Shown in pieces: positions 36,602 to 45,259 of a DNA stretch of 64,000 nucleotides (position 1 is the stretch's first letter; each line of letters opens with the position of its first letter). Under the pieces are notes generated by a model. It had not been told where the DNA came from, ran no database searches, and worked only from the letters and a program-made list of their open reading frames with translations. Position numbers and translations under genes: made by a program. The DNA is taken from assembly GCA_900470155.1 (NCBI GenBank), contig UBZT01000009.1:1013524-1077523 (forward strand), written 5' to 3'. Source of the DNA: Hyphomicrobiales bacterium (GTDB taxonomy: Bacteria > Pseudomonadota > Alphaproteobacteria > Rhizobiales > Rhizobiaceae).

Positions 36602-38026
36602 ATGGACACCCAGATGCTGATTGGCTCGACATTCGAAGCCGGCACCGAGATCGAGGAAAAGATCCTCAACCCGAAGACCGGCGAGCTGATCCTCGACCTG
36701 GCCGAAGCCTCGCTTGGCCAGATCGACGCCGCCGTCGACGCCGCCGACAAGGCCTTCCAGTCGTGGTCGACCACCACGCCCGGCCAGCGCTCGGCCTATC
36801 TGCTCGCCATCGCCGATGCCGTTGAAAAGGACGCGCTCGGCTTTGCCACGCTGGAAGCGCTGAATTGCGGCAAGCCGATCAATGCCGTGTTGAACGACGA
36901 GATCCCCGCCATCGTCGACTGCTACCGCTTTTTCGCCGGTGCGATCCGCACGCTGCAGGCGCCGGCCGCTGGCGAATACCTGCCCGGCTTCACCTCGATG
37001 ATCCGCCGCGACCCGATCGGCATCGTCGGCTCGATCGCGCCGTGGAACTATCCGCTGATGATGATGGCCTGGAAGCTCGCACCGGCCATTGCCGCCGGCA
37101 ATACCGTCGTCTTCAAACCATCGGAACAGACGCCGCTGACCGCGTTGAAGATGGCGAAGCTGATGGCCGACATCCTGCCGGAAGGTGTGGTCAATGTCGT
37201 GCTCGGCCGTGGCGAAAGCGTCGGCAACGCGATCATCAACCACCCGAAGATATCAATGGTCTCGATCACCGGCGACATCGCCACCGGCAAGAAGGTGCTG
37301 GCGGCGGCTGCCAAGACCGTCAAGCGCACCCATCTGGAACTCGGCGGCAAGGCCCCTGTCATCATCTATGACGATGCCGATATCGACGCCGTGGTCTCGG
37401 CGATCCGCACCTTCGGCTATTACAATGCCGGCCAGGACTGCACAGCAGCCTGCCGCATCTACGCCGCCGACAAGGTCTACGAAAAATTCGTCGCCGACCT
37501 CGCCTCCGCCGTCTCGACGCTGAAATACAACCAGGCCGACGACACCGAAAACGAGATCGGCCCGCTGATCTCCAAGCGCCAGCGCGACCGCGTCGAGAGC
37601 TTCGTTGCCCGTGCCTCTGAACACAAGCACATGGAAGTCGTCACCGGCGGCAAGCTCGGCTCGGACAAGGGCTTCTTCTATGCCCCGACGGTGATTGCCG
37701 GTGCCTTGCAGGACGACGAGATCGTCCGGCGCGAAGTCTTCGGCCCGGTCGTCTCCGTCACCCGCTTCTCGGATGTCGACCAGGCGGTGACATGGGCCAA
37801 TGACAGCGACTACGGCCTTGCCTCGTCTGTCTGGACCAAGGACATCTCGCGCGCCATGCAGACGGCGGCCAAGCTGCGCTACGGCTGCACCTGGATCAAC
37901 ACGCATTTCATGCTGTGCAACGAGATGCCGCATGGCGGCCTGAAACAGTCCGGCTACGGCAAGGACATGTCGGTCTATGCGCTCGAAGACTATACCGCCG
38001 TGCGCCATGTGATGATCGCACATTGA
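36602..38026 (+). CDS. Aldehyde dehydrogenase, probable gamma-aminobutyraldehyde dehydrogenase (474 aa)
   Basis: NAD-dependent aldehyde dehydrogenase. Core blocks are [34 protein letters not shown], the catalytic Glu motif [11 protein letters not shown], the nucleophile motif [13 protein letters not shown] (Cys), and EVFGPVVSV. In gamma-aminobutyraldehyde dehydrogenases (PatD/YdcW) the Cys block reads [14 protein letters not shown], as here. AGGGAGAA precedes ATG 36602. Its place behind a putrescine-type importer fits oxidation of 4-aminobutanal to GABA after putrescine transamination or oxidation. Confidence 0.92.
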   Translation: MDTQMLIGSTFEAGTEIEEKILNPKTGELILDLAEASLGQIDAAVDAADKAFQSWSTTTPGQRSAYLLAIADAVEKDALGFATLEALNCGKPINAVLNDEIPAIVDCYRFFAGAIRTLQAPAAGEYLPGFTSMIRRDPIGIVGSIAPWNYPLMMMAWKLAPAIAAGNTVVFKPSEQTPLTALKMAKLMADILPEGVVNVVLGRGESVGNAIINHPKISMVSITGDIATGKKVLAAAAKTVKRTHLELGGKAPVIIYDDADIDAVVSAIRTFGYYNAGQDCTAACRIYAADKVYEKFVADLASAVSTLKYNQADDTENEIGPLISKRQRDRVESFVARASEHKHMEVVTGGKLGSDKGFFYAPTVIAGALQDDEIVRREVFGPVVSVTRFSDVDQAVTWANDSDYGLASSVWTKDISRAMQTAAKLRYGCTWINTHFMLCNEMPHGGLKQSGYGKDMSVYALEDYTAVRHVMIAH

Positions 38027-38070
38027 GGAAGCAGTAAATCACTCGGCAGTAGTGGCGCGAACCAGCGCTG

Positions 38071-39216
38071 CTACTTGCCCAAGAAATCGATAACGGACAG
38101 AGACTGTGCCAAATCATCGCGCCTACTCTTCAGCAGCTTCAGTCTCGTCTCAGCTTGATTAATTTTCTCGTAGTCGTAAGAATCTGCTGACTTAAGTAGC
38201 TGGATTTCAGCAGAAATTTTATCAATATCGCCCTTGACCATGGCATATTTGAAACGCAACCGAGTAATGTCGTCGATCTTGCTTGCTACTTCTGCATCAA
38301 CAGATTTGGTGTCCATGGGCGTCCCGATTAGGGGACGATCGAGAGTTGGCGCATTGTCTGGTCGCCGTCCCAATTGACCTACTTCCTCGATCACCTCCTT
38401 GGTGACCGTCGCGTGGGTTTCAAGGAAATGTTGCGCAGTATACATAATCAACCGCTTATTTGTTACAAGCGAGAACTCTTGAACCAGTTCAGGCCGAGGA
38501 CCCAACTTCCTCCCAGACTGCTTTGCCCACCAATCATCCTTCTCGTCAGCAGTAACAAAGATTACATCACACGATGTTTTTTGCGCATGATCCAATATCT
38601 CACGCCAGACAATGTAGTCGCCAAAGCGCCTCCGCTGCGACGCAAATGTATGATCAACTCCCTTTGCATCATCTCGATAGCCCGGAGGTATCTTCTCCAA
38701 ATAGCGTCTTTCGCCCTCTTTGAAAATCATGGAAAACTCTTCGTCTGTGCAACACTTTCCGATCCGTCCTTCCGTTATTTCAACGACGTGATTAAGCAGA
38801 TCATCATTCGAAAGCCGCGCCTCCATCATCACCCTCGCCTCTTCGATCTCCTGACAAACGCTTCGGATTGCGTCGCTTAGTGTGGCGAGGGTCTTCGACT
38901 TCACAGACGGGTGCGATCTGGGTGACTCCAGCGTGTTAAGGCTTTCATTGATCCTTACTTTAAAATCATCGAGCAGTTTGGACTGCTCAAGAATGACTTT
39001 GGATCGGTTCTCTAGAAACTCAAACGCAACTTGGTGTGGCAACCAGATCCTGTTGCCATAAGTGCGTAGCAGGGCAAGAAATCCGTCCCTTGCATCATCG
39101 GAAGAGCGGTACAGGTTCAGGAGAACGTTTGCATCCAGAACCAAAATCGCCTGTTTCTCTATCTCATCTTTCTCATTTTCCAGAAGCCTGAAATGACCGG
39201 GAAAAAGGGATCTCAT
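38071..39216 (-). CDS. Orphan PIN-like nuclease domain protein (381 aa)
   Basis: The N-terminal half is a PIN-like domain of the long type (PIN_8-like). Motif 1 is LVLDANVLLNLYR (Asp28), and IWLPHQVAFEFLENR contributes Glu66. RFGDYIVWREIL gives Asp200 and IFVTADEKDDWW gives Asp224, a full acidic set for metal-dependent RNase activity. A charged helical region of about 100 residues lies between. The C-terminal 80 residues look like coiled coil (KGDIDKISAEIQLLKSADSYDYEKINQAETRLKLLKSRRDD). AT-richer than its neighbours; no antitoxin-like gene adjacent. ATG 39216 or GTG 39225 could be the start. Probably a horizontally acquired defence or RNA-processing gene (inference). Confidence 0.8.
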   Translation of the reverse strand: MRSLFPGHFRLLENEKDEIEKQAILVLDANVLLNLYRSSDDARDGFLALLRTYGNRIWLPHQVAFEFLENRSKVILEQSKLLDDFKVRINESLNTLESPRSHPSVKSKTLATLSDAIRSVCQEIEEARVMMEARLSNDDLLNHVVEITEGRIGKCCTDEEFSMIFKEGERRYLEKIPPGYRDDAKGVDHTFASQRRRFGDYIVWREILDHAQKTSCDVIFVTADEKDDWWAKQSGRKLGPRPELVQEFSLVTNKRLIMYTAQHFLETHATVTKEVIEEVGQLGRRPDNAPTLDRPLIGTPMDTKSVDAEVASKIDDITRLRFKYAMVKGDIDKISAEIQLLKSADSYDYEKINQAETRLKLLKSRRDDLAQSLSVIDFLGK

Positions 39217-39386
39217 CGCGCGCACTCGATTGCTCGTACATCTATACTAGGTTGAAGATGACAGATTCAGCAATGACAGAAAATAAGCTGATACGTGCAA
39301 TAATGTGCCTGTTTACCTTCGCCCGAGATAATCTGGCGACGCGCCGGCCTCTGTACTATCGTCGCGCTAACAGAGGAGTCTTAAGC

Positions 39387-39830
39387 ATGCGCCGCATCCC
39401 GCCCGTCCTGATCGCCCTAGCGGCGATGTCTTGGCCCGTGGTGACGAACGCCCAGCAACCGCAGGTGATCCCCGCGCCTGATCTCGGCGGCGGTCAGATG
39501 ATGGATACCTATCTCTGGCATGTGCGCGGCCTGCCGCCGGGCGCAAGGCTTGCCGTCTATTCCGGCGCCGGCCCGAATTTCCGCGTCATCCACATGCTTG
39601 ACGAGGGCTCGCCGATCGAACGGCTGAACTGCCGGGAAAGCCGGGGCGGATACTGGTGCCGGGTGGCAACTGTCGATCGGCCGCGCATTTCCGGCTGGGT
39701 CGATGGCCGCTTCCTGCTCGAGGATGCAGGTTTCATGCCTTATGATGACCGGCGCCTGGAAATCCAGCCGATCATTCCGATCCCGTTCCCGACCAATCCG
39801 GGTCGCCCGCCCCGGCCACACAGACCGTGA
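39387..39830 (+). CDS. Secreted SH3-like domain protein (147 aa)
   Basis: The signal peptide MRRIPPVLIALAAMSWPVVTNAQ is followed by a bacterial SH3-like region (ARLAVYSGAGPNFRVIHMLDEGSPIERLNCRESRGGYWCRVATV...ISGWVDGRFL) and a Pro-rich tail. Two Cys in the SH3 part could form a disulfide. AGAGGAG precedes ATG 39387; the longer open frame upstream is AT-rich intergenic DNA. Such proteins are often periplasmic and envelope related. No operon partners. Confidence 0.8.
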   Translation: MRRIPPVLIALAAMSWPVVTNAQQPQVIPAPDLGGGQMMDTYLWHVRGLPPGARLAVYSGAGPNFRVIHMLDEGSPIERLNCRESRGGYWCRVATVDRPRISGWVDGRFLLEDAGFMPYDDRRLEIQPIIPIPFPTNPGRPPRPHRP

Positions 39831-39872
39831 CCTTGCAGACTGTGACCCTCGCGATCGACTGAAGCTGAACAC

Positions 39873-39907
39873 GAAAAAGGCGCCGCGGGTGGATCGCAGC
39901 GCCTTCT
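39873..39907 (-). terminator. Rho-independent terminator of transaldolase gene
   Basis: On minus, AGGCGCTGCG ... CGCGGCGCCT with TTTTTCG, starting about 25 bp after the tal stop. Confidence 0.75.
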
Positions 39908-39931
39908 CGGGAGGTTTGGGTTGGGAGCGGT

Positions 39932-40888
39932 TTAGGCGGCCAGTGCCTTGGCGATCTGGCCACGCAGCGTGCCGAGATCCTTGGCGAAGCCGCGAATGCC
40001 TTCGGCGAGCTTTTCGGTCGCCATCGCATCCTCGTTCATCGCCCAGCGGAACGCCTTCTCATCAAGCGAGACCAGCGGCTCCGCCTTGGCCTTTTCCGGC
40101 GACAGCATGCGCGGCAGGTTGCCTTCCGCCGCATTCAATTCGTCGAGCAACTGCGGGCTGATCGTCAGGCGGTCGCAACCGGCCAGCGCTTCGATTTCGC
40201 CGGCATTGCGGAACGAGGCGCCCATGACGATCGTGTTGATGCCATTCGCCTTGTAGTAATCGTAGATCGCCCGCACCGAGACCACGCCCGGATCGGTTTC
40301 CGACGTGTAGTTCTCGCCGGTCGACTTCTTGTACCAGTCGAGGATACGGCCGACGAAGGGCGAGATCAGGAAGACCTTGGCTTCGGCGCAGGCAATCGCC
40401 TGGGCCTTGGAAAACAGAAGCGTCAGGTTGCAGTCGATGCCTTCCTTCTGCAGCACTTCGGCAGCCCGGATGCCTTCCCAGGTGGAAGCGAGCTTGATCA
40501 GGATGCGATCCTTCTCGATGCCGCGTTCCTTGTAGCCCGCGATGATCCCGTGCGCCTTGTCGATCGAGGCCTTGGTGTCGAAGGACAGGTCGGCATCGAC
40601 TTCGGTCGAGACGCGGCCGGGAACGAGCGCGGCGAGTGCTGCACCGACGGAGATCGCCATACGGTCGGCGATGGCACCGACAACGGCGTCATCCTTGCCG
40701 CCCTTGGCCTTGCCCCAGGTGATCGCTTCTTGAAAGGCATCGGCAAACGCATCCGTGCCCAGCGCCTTGAGGACGATCGACGGGTTGGTCGTGCAATCGA
40801 CAGGCTTCAGACGGGCAACGGCCTCGATGTCGCCGGTATCGGCAACAACGGTGGTCATCGCGCGAAGCTGTTCGAGTTTGGAAGTCAT
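39932..40888 (-). CDS. tal: Transaldolase (318 aa)
   Basis: Pentose phosphate pathway enzyme transferring a dihydroxyacetone unit between sedoheptulose 7-phosphate and glyceraldehyde 3-phosphate. The signature [14 protein letters not shown] and the Schiff-base Lys block [24 protein letters not shown] are present, followed by [18 protein letters not shown] and [15 protein letters not shown]. Length 318 is that of the TalB class. AAGGATATC lies upstream of the ATG. Divergent from a SorC-type regulator, with 215 bp between. Confidence 0.96.
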   Translation of the reverse strand: MTSKLEQLRAMTTVVADTGDIEAVARLKPVDCTTNPSIVLKALGTDAFADAFQEAITWGKAKGGKDDAVVGAIADRMAISVGAALAALVPGRVSTEVDADLSFDTKASIDKAHGIIAGYKERGIEKDRILIKLASTWEGIRAAEVLQKEGIDCNLTLLFSKAQAIACAEAKVFLISPFVGRILDWYKKSTGENYTSETDPGVVSVRAIYDYYKANGINTIVMGASFRNAGEIEALAGCDRLTISPQLLDELNAAEGNLPRMLSPEKAKAEPLVSLDEKAFRWAMNEDAMATEKLAEGIRGFAKDLGTLRGQIAKALAA

Positions 40889-41044
40889 GCGGGATATCCT
40901 TCGATATTTGCTCAGTTAACCTACTCAGCCGCCATTCGTTCCCCAAGATCCGACCCGCAGACCCGGCAAGATGAACGCGCGCGTTTATAGGCTGGACTAT
41001 CGCAATCCAAGGGGCAGGAAGTCAAGACATTTGTGCATCTGATT

Positions 41045-41058
41045 TGACATAAGTGTCA
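41045..41058. promoter_or_regulatory. Dyad TGACATAAGTGTCA in the tal / SorC-regulator gap
   Basis: Perfect 5-bp arms TGACA/TGTCA around TAAG, 46 bp upstream of the likely TTG start of the regulator gene and overlapping an alternative GTG. Candidate autoregulatory operator; a looser partial copy (GACATTTGTGCA) lies about 20 bp to the left. Confidence 0.45.
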
Positions 41059-41103
41059 TATCGGGAAATAGTATGCGCTGACGTCATCAGGATACCGGAC
41101 CCC

Positions 41104-42087
41104 TTGGCCAAGCTCAGACGGGAAACCCACAGCACCTATTCGGACGCGGCATCGCTGCGCCTGCGGGCGGCATGGCTCTACTACAATCAGGGCCTGACGC
41201 AGAAGGACGTCGCCGATCGCCTCGGCATCAGCCGCTCCACTGTCATCCGCATGCTCGACGAGGCGCTGAAGAGGGCAGAGGTGCAGATCTGGATCAGCGA
41301 AGGCATCGGCGATTGCGTCGAACTGGCCGTGCGGCTGGAAAAGGCCTTCGGCCTCGACGAGGCCGTGGTGGTGCCCTCTCCCGCAAATCAGGATGCCACC
41401 TCGATCGCCTCAGCCGTTGGCCTGGCACTCGGCCAGTTCCTCACCGAAGTCGTCACCGACAATGCCACGATCGGCGTCGGCTGGGGCAGGACCATGACCG
41501 CCTCACTGTCCGGCTTTCGCCCGCCGCGCCGGGAAAACTGCAAGGTCGTCTCCCTGCTCGGCGGCATCGTCGCCGTGCACCAGACCAATCCGATCGACTA
41601 TACCTGGCGGCTGGCGAGCCAGCTCGGCGCCGAATGTTACATGTTTCTCGCTCCGCTTCTGGTCGATTCCGTTGCCACCAAACGGGCGCTGATCGAAAAA
41701 TGCGGCCTGAAGACGCTCTATGATCTGGCGGAAAATCTCGACCTCGCGATCGTCTCCTGCGGCGACATCGGCCCGCACTCGACCTCGCTGTCGGAAGGCT
41801 TCATCAGCCACGAGACGCTGGAGGAACTGATTGCCGCCGGCTGCGTCTGCGACACCATGTTCAACTTCCTCGACGCCGACGGCCGCTCGGTCGATCACCC
41901 GATCAACGAGCGCGTCATGTCGGTCGATCTCGACACGCTGAAAAAGGCCAAACACATCGTCATCTCCTCCGGCGGCGCCCACCGCGCGGTCGCCATCCGG
42001 TCCACGATCAAGCGCATCGGCTGCAACACGCTGATCACCGATGAGAGCGCGGCGAGGGAGTTGTTGGGGATGGCAGGAGACAACTGA
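41104..42087 (+). CDS. SorC/DeoR-type sugar-binding transcriptional regulator, EryD-like (327 aa)
   Basis: The N-terminal HTH RAAWLYYNQGLTQKDVADRLGISRSTVIRMLDEALKRAEVQI is followed by a SorC sugar-binding domain (ASAVGLALGQFLTEVV; TIGVGWGRTMTASL; PLLVDSVATKRALI; IVSCGDIGPHSTSL). It resembles EryD-type repressors of polyol catabolism. No ATG is near: TTG 41104 puts the protein at LAKLRRETHS and leaves the dyad at 41045 upstream. GTG 41053 is the alternative but lacks a ribosome site. The divergent transaldolase gene is a plausible target. Confidence 0.88.
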   Translation: MAKLRRETHSTYSDAASLRLRAAWLYYNQGLTQKDVADRLGISRSTVIRMLDEALKRAEVQIWISEGIGDCVELAVRLEKAFGLDEAVVVPSPANQDATSIASAVGLALGQFLTEVVTDNATIGVGWGRTMTASLSGFRPPRRENCKVVSLLGGIVAVHQTNPIDYTWRLASQLGAECYMFLAPLLVDSVATKRALIEKCGLKTLYDLAENLDLAIVSCGDIGPHSTSLSEGFISHETLEELIAAGCVCDTMFNFLDADGRSVDHPINERVMSVDLDTLKKAKHIVISSGGAHRAVAIRSTIKRIGCNTLITDESAARELLGMAGDN

Positions 42088-42091
42088 AACA

Positions 42092-42203
42092 GCCCCTCAT
42101 CCGCCTGCCGGCACCTTCTCCCCGCAAACGGGGAGAAGGGAAAATGCCGCGACACGTCCATTCCCTCGCCCCGCTTGCGGGGAGAGGGTCAGGGTGAGGG
42201 GCA
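42092..42203 (+). repeat. Intergenic palindromic repeat family A, copy 5
   Basis: CCCCTCATCCGCC...GGGTCAGGGTGAGGGGC, 112 bp, two hairpins. It starts 4 bp after the SorC stop, between this gene and the convergent MGMT-type gene. Confidence 0.85.
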
Positions 42204-42224
42204 AAGCACAGCTGGCCGCCACAC

Positions 42225-43109
42225 TCACACCCGCCCCTGTTCCCAGCCCAGCATCGCCCGCTTGCGCGTCAGGCCCCAGTGATAGCCGGTCAGTGCACCG
42301 CTTTTGCCGAGCGCCCGGTGGCAGGGCACGACGAAGGAAATCGGGTTGCGGCCGACGGCGGCTCCGACCGCGCGGCTGGCCGTCGGCTGGCCGATCTTGG
42401 CGGCAATGTCGGAATAGGTGACGGCCTTGCCGAGCGGGATGCTGAGCAGGCTTTCCCAGACCCTGACCTGGAAATCGGACCCGATCAGCACCACCCGCAA
42501 GGGCTCGTCCGACGACCAGCGCGCCGGATCGAAGACACGGGCGGCATAGGGCGCGGTGGCCAGCTGGTCCTCGACGAAGCATGCATTCGGCCAGCGGCAG
42601 GCCATGTCGTCGAAACAGGCCTGCTCGCCGCCGACATCGGCGAAGGCGAGGCCCGCCAGCCCGCGATCGGTCGCCATGACAAGCGCCACCCCGAACGGTG
42701 ATGCATGGTAGCCATAGCGGATCGTCAGGCCGGCACCCCTGGCTTTCCACTCGCCGGGGCTCATCGCCTCATGCGTCACGAACAGGTCGTGCAGGCGGCC
42801 GGGTCCGGAGAGGCCAAGCTCCAGCGAGGTCTCCAGCAAGGGCAGTTCTTCGCGTCCGAGCAGCCGCTTGGCATGGTCGAGCGTCACCGCCTGCAGGAAG
42901 GCCTTGGGCGAAAGCCCGGCCCAGCGCGTGAATGTCTTCTGCAATTGCGTCGGCGACTGGCCGAGCCGCTCGGCGATCGTCTCGAGCGACGGCTGGCTCT
43001 GGTAGTCGAGCGTCAGCATTTCGATCACCTGGCGCACGGTCTCGTAGTCGCCACCATCAGGCGTGATGTCTGTGCTGCGGGAAAGATCGATGTGTTGCGC
43101 AAGTGTCAT
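42225..43109 (-). CDS. AraC-type HTH fused to O6-methylguanine-DNA methyltransferase (294 aa)
   Basis: Residues about 25-125 form an AraC-like HTH (IEMLTLDYQSQPSLETIAERLGQSPTQLQKTFTRWAGLSPKAFLQ). The C-terminal part is a suicide alkyltransferase with FQVRVWESLLSIPLGKAVTYSDIA and the active-site motif VVPCHRALGKSG (Cys263). It removes methyl groups from O6-methylguanine or O4-methylthymine. Unlike full Ada it lacks the N-terminal zinc-Cys phosphotriester domain, so sensing through that domain is not expected. Length near 290 is usual for this two-domain type in rhizobia. Confidence 0.93.
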   Translation of the reverse strand: MTLAQHIDLSRSTDITPDGGDYETVRQVIEMLTLDYQSQPSLETIAERLGQSPTQLQKTFTRWAGLSPKAFLQAVTLDHAKRLLGREELPLLETSLELGLSGPGRLHDLFVTHEAMSPGEWKARGAGLTIRYGYHASPFGVALVMATDRGLAGLAFADVGGEQACFDDMACRWPNACFVEDQLATAPYAARVFDPARWSSDEPLRVVLIGSDFQVRVWESLLSIPLGKAVTYSDIAAKIGQPTASRAVGAAVGRNPISFVVPCHRALGKSGALTGYHWGLTRKRAMLGWEQGRV

Positions 43110-43176
43110 GGTCTGGTCCTCGTCTGGAACGGGACTTCACCACGACAGGGACCGGGACGCCACCCGTTTCTTGCGC

Positions 43177-43671
43177 TCAGATCCGCTGTTTCGCCGTCGC
43201 CAGCGCGCCGCGAAACGCCTTGGCAAAACTCTCGCGATCATCGGGATTGAGGAAGGCGCCGATATCGGTGTGCCGGCCTTCACCGGCCACCTGCATCGAC
43301 ACGATGCCGATCTCCTCGTGGCGACGGACGAAGAAGCGCGCCCAGAACGGATTGAAGCGATATTCGGTCATGCGTCCTGCCGGCGTGAACTTGCGGATCG
43401 ACAGGTTGCTGCGCGACACCGTGACCTCCTCTCGTGCCCGGCCAGACCGGTAGTTCAGCCAGAAGGCGCCATAGAGCAGCAGGAAGTCCAGCCCGAAGAA
43501 CAGGCTGATCGGCCAGGCCCCGGTCGACAGGAAGAAGATCGAATGCACCAGGCAGACACCGCCGGTCAGGACCAGCAGCACCCGGAAGCCCTTCGGCCCC
43601 AAAGACCGATAGGGCGTGAGCTCCGCTGCAAAAATCGGCGTCTCCGCCGCCTGCTCGACATTGCCTTCCAT
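43177..43671 (-). CDS. DUF2244 family membrane protein (164 aa)
   Basis: Two adjacent transmembrane helices (GFRVLLVLTGGVCLVHSIFFLS; WPISLFFGLDFLLLYGAFWLNY) are followed by a cytoplasmic domain (EEVTVSRSNLSIRKFTPAGRMTEYRFNPFWARFFV). This is the DUF2244 layout common in alphaproteobacteria; no function is known. ATG 43671 is preferred over GTG 43677. Its start is only 25 bp from the divergent endonuclease III start, so the promoters must overlap coding or each other. Confidence 0.85.
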   Translation of the reverse strand: MEGNVEQAAETPIFAAELTPYRSLGPKGFRVLLVLTGGVCLVHSIFFLSTGAWPISLFFGLDFLLLYGAFWLNYRSGRAREEVTVSRSNLSIRKFTPAGRMTEYRFNPFWARFFVRRHEEIGIVSMQVAGEGRHTDIGAFLNPDDRESFAKAFRGALATAKQRI

Positions 43672-43696
43672 CCGCACGCCCGACTATAGATTTCCG

Positions 43697-44476
43697 ATGA
43701 CCATTGCGAAGCCGAAATCCAGCACCCAAACCTTGAAAAAGTCAAATCAACCGGCGCGAAAACCGGCAGCGACAAGCCGTCGCACGGCCTATTCCCGCGC
43801 CGAACTGGAAGAGATCTTCCGCCGTTTCTCGATCCAGCGGCCGGAACCGAAAGGCGAGCTGGAACACGTCAACCCGTTCACCCTCGTCGTCGCGGTCGCG
43901 CTGTCCGCCCAGGCGACCGATGCCGGCGTCAACAAGGCGACGCGGGCCTTGTTCAAGGTGGCCGATACGCCGGAAAAGATGCTCGCCCTCGGCGAGGACA
44001 AGGTCCGCGACTATATCAAGACCATTGGGCTTTATCGCAACAAGGCGAAGAACGTGATCGCCCTCAGCCGCATGCTTGTCGACGATTTCAGCAGTGTCGT
44101 GCCGAAGACGCGGGAAGAGCTGGTCAAGCTGCCCGGCGTCGGACGCAAGACCGCCAATGTCGTCATGTCCATGGCCTTCGGCATCCCGACCATGGCGGTC
44201 GACACCCATATCCTGCGCATTGCCAACCGCATCAGACTGGCGCCCGCCAAGACGCCGGACGCGATCGAGGACATCCTGATGAAGATCGTGCCGGAGCACT
44301 ATCTGTTCCATGCCCATCACTGGCTGATCCTGCACGGGCGCTACTGTTGCAAGGCGCGCAAGCCCGAATGCGAGCGCTGCGTCATCGCCGATATCTGCAA
44401 GTCGGCGGAAAAGACCTGCGATATCCCGGCGCCGCTGGTCGAACTGCCGCAGCAGGTCATCGCCGGCGCCGAATGA
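43697..44476 (+). CDS. nth: Endonuclease III (259 aa)
   Basis: Base-excision-repair DNA glycosylase/AP lyase for oxidised pyrimidines. The helix-hairpin-helix LPGVGRKTANVV (residues 145-156) carries catalytic Lys151, and catalytic Asp169 lies in VDTHILRIANR. The iron-sulfur cluster loop has Cys218-x6-Cys225-x2-Cys228-x5-Cys234. A basic, Ser/Lys-rich leader of about 30 residues precedes the core, as in many rhizobial Nth proteins. Confidence 0.96.
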   Translation: MTIAKPKSSTQTLKKSNQPARKPAATSRRTAYSRAELEEIFRRFSIQRPEPKGELEHVNPFTLVVAVALSAQATDAGVNKATRALFKVADTPEKMLALGEDKVRDYIKTIGLYRNKAKNVIALSRMLVDDFSSVVPKTREELVKLPGVGRKTANVVMSMAFGIPTMAVDTHILRIANRIRLAPAKTPDAIEDILMKIVPEHYLFHAHHWLILHGRYCCKARKPECERCVIADICKSAEKTCDIPAPLVELPQQVIAGAE

Positions 44477-44480
44477 CCAT

Positions 44481-45194
44481 TCAGCTCCTGAATTGCGGAT
44501 CGCGAGCGCTCAGCAGCTTGTGCAGATGCACCATCAGGCCGGCGGCAAACAGCGGCGTCAGCAGGTTGAGGATCGGCACGGCGAGGAAGCCGGCAATCAC
44601 CAGCCCGGCGAGAAAGATCGTGCCGCCATGTTTGGAGCGGAACAGCTTTGCTTCCGCAGGCGTGCGAAAACGCATGGCGGCGAATTCGAAGAATTCCCGA
44701 CCGAGCAGATAGCCGTTGACCAGGAAGAAGGCGATCAGATTGACGCCCGGGATGAACAGCAGCATCAGAGCCACGAGATTACCGAGCACGACCACGCAGA
44801 AGAATTTCAGCGAGGTTGCGATGCTGGACAACAGCGGCATGGCGAGACCGGCCGGATCGTCCGGATAGTCGCGCTTTTCGATCACCTCCGCCACATCGTC
44901 AAGAAACAGGCCGGCAATGATCGCCGTCACCGACGACATCAACAGCGCCACGGCGAGGGCAAGGCCGATGCTGGCGAGAATGCCGAAGACGAAACTCAAC
45001 CAGCCGGCCCAGGCCGGCAGATCGGGAATGAACCCGTCGATCAATGGCATGGCATAGGCGATGAAGGTCTCGCGCAGCGCCAGCCAGAGGGCGATCAGCA
45101 CCAGCGCCGTCAGACCCAGCACTTTCCAGAACACGGACCGGGTTTCCGGGGCAAACAGGTTACGGGCGGCAAGTGCTGCGGCATCAAGGATCAT
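44481..45194 (-). CDS. EI24/CysZ-type integral membrane protein (237 aa)
   Basis: Multi-pass protein of the EI24 domain family, which includes sulfate transporter CysZ. Segments are VLGLTALVLIALWLAL, WLSFVFGILASIGLALAVALLMSSVTAIIAGLFLDDVAEVIEKRDYP (the most conserved block), FFCVVVLGNLVALMLLFIPGVNLIAFFLVNGYLLGREFFEFAAMRF and a final helix pair. AAGGAGACC precedes ATG 45194. A sulfate-related role is possible but not supported by neighbours. Confidence 0.85.
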   Translation of the reverse strand: MILDAAALAARNLFAPETRSVFWKVLGLTALVLIALWLALRETFIAYAMPLIDGFIPDLPAWAGWLSFVFGILASIGLALAVALLMSSVTAIIAGLFLDDVAEVIEKRDYPDDPAGLAMPLLSSIATSLKFFCVVVLGNLVALMLLFIPGVNLIAFFLVNGYLLGREFFEFAAMRFRTPAEAKLFRSKHGGTIFLAGLVIAGFLAVPILNLLTPLFAAGLMVHLHKLLSARDPQFRS

Positions 45195-45259
45195 TGCGGT
45201 CTCCTTCTGGATCGGTGCCTGATGTAGGAAAGGCAGTCCGCAACCGCAATGCACAAGTG

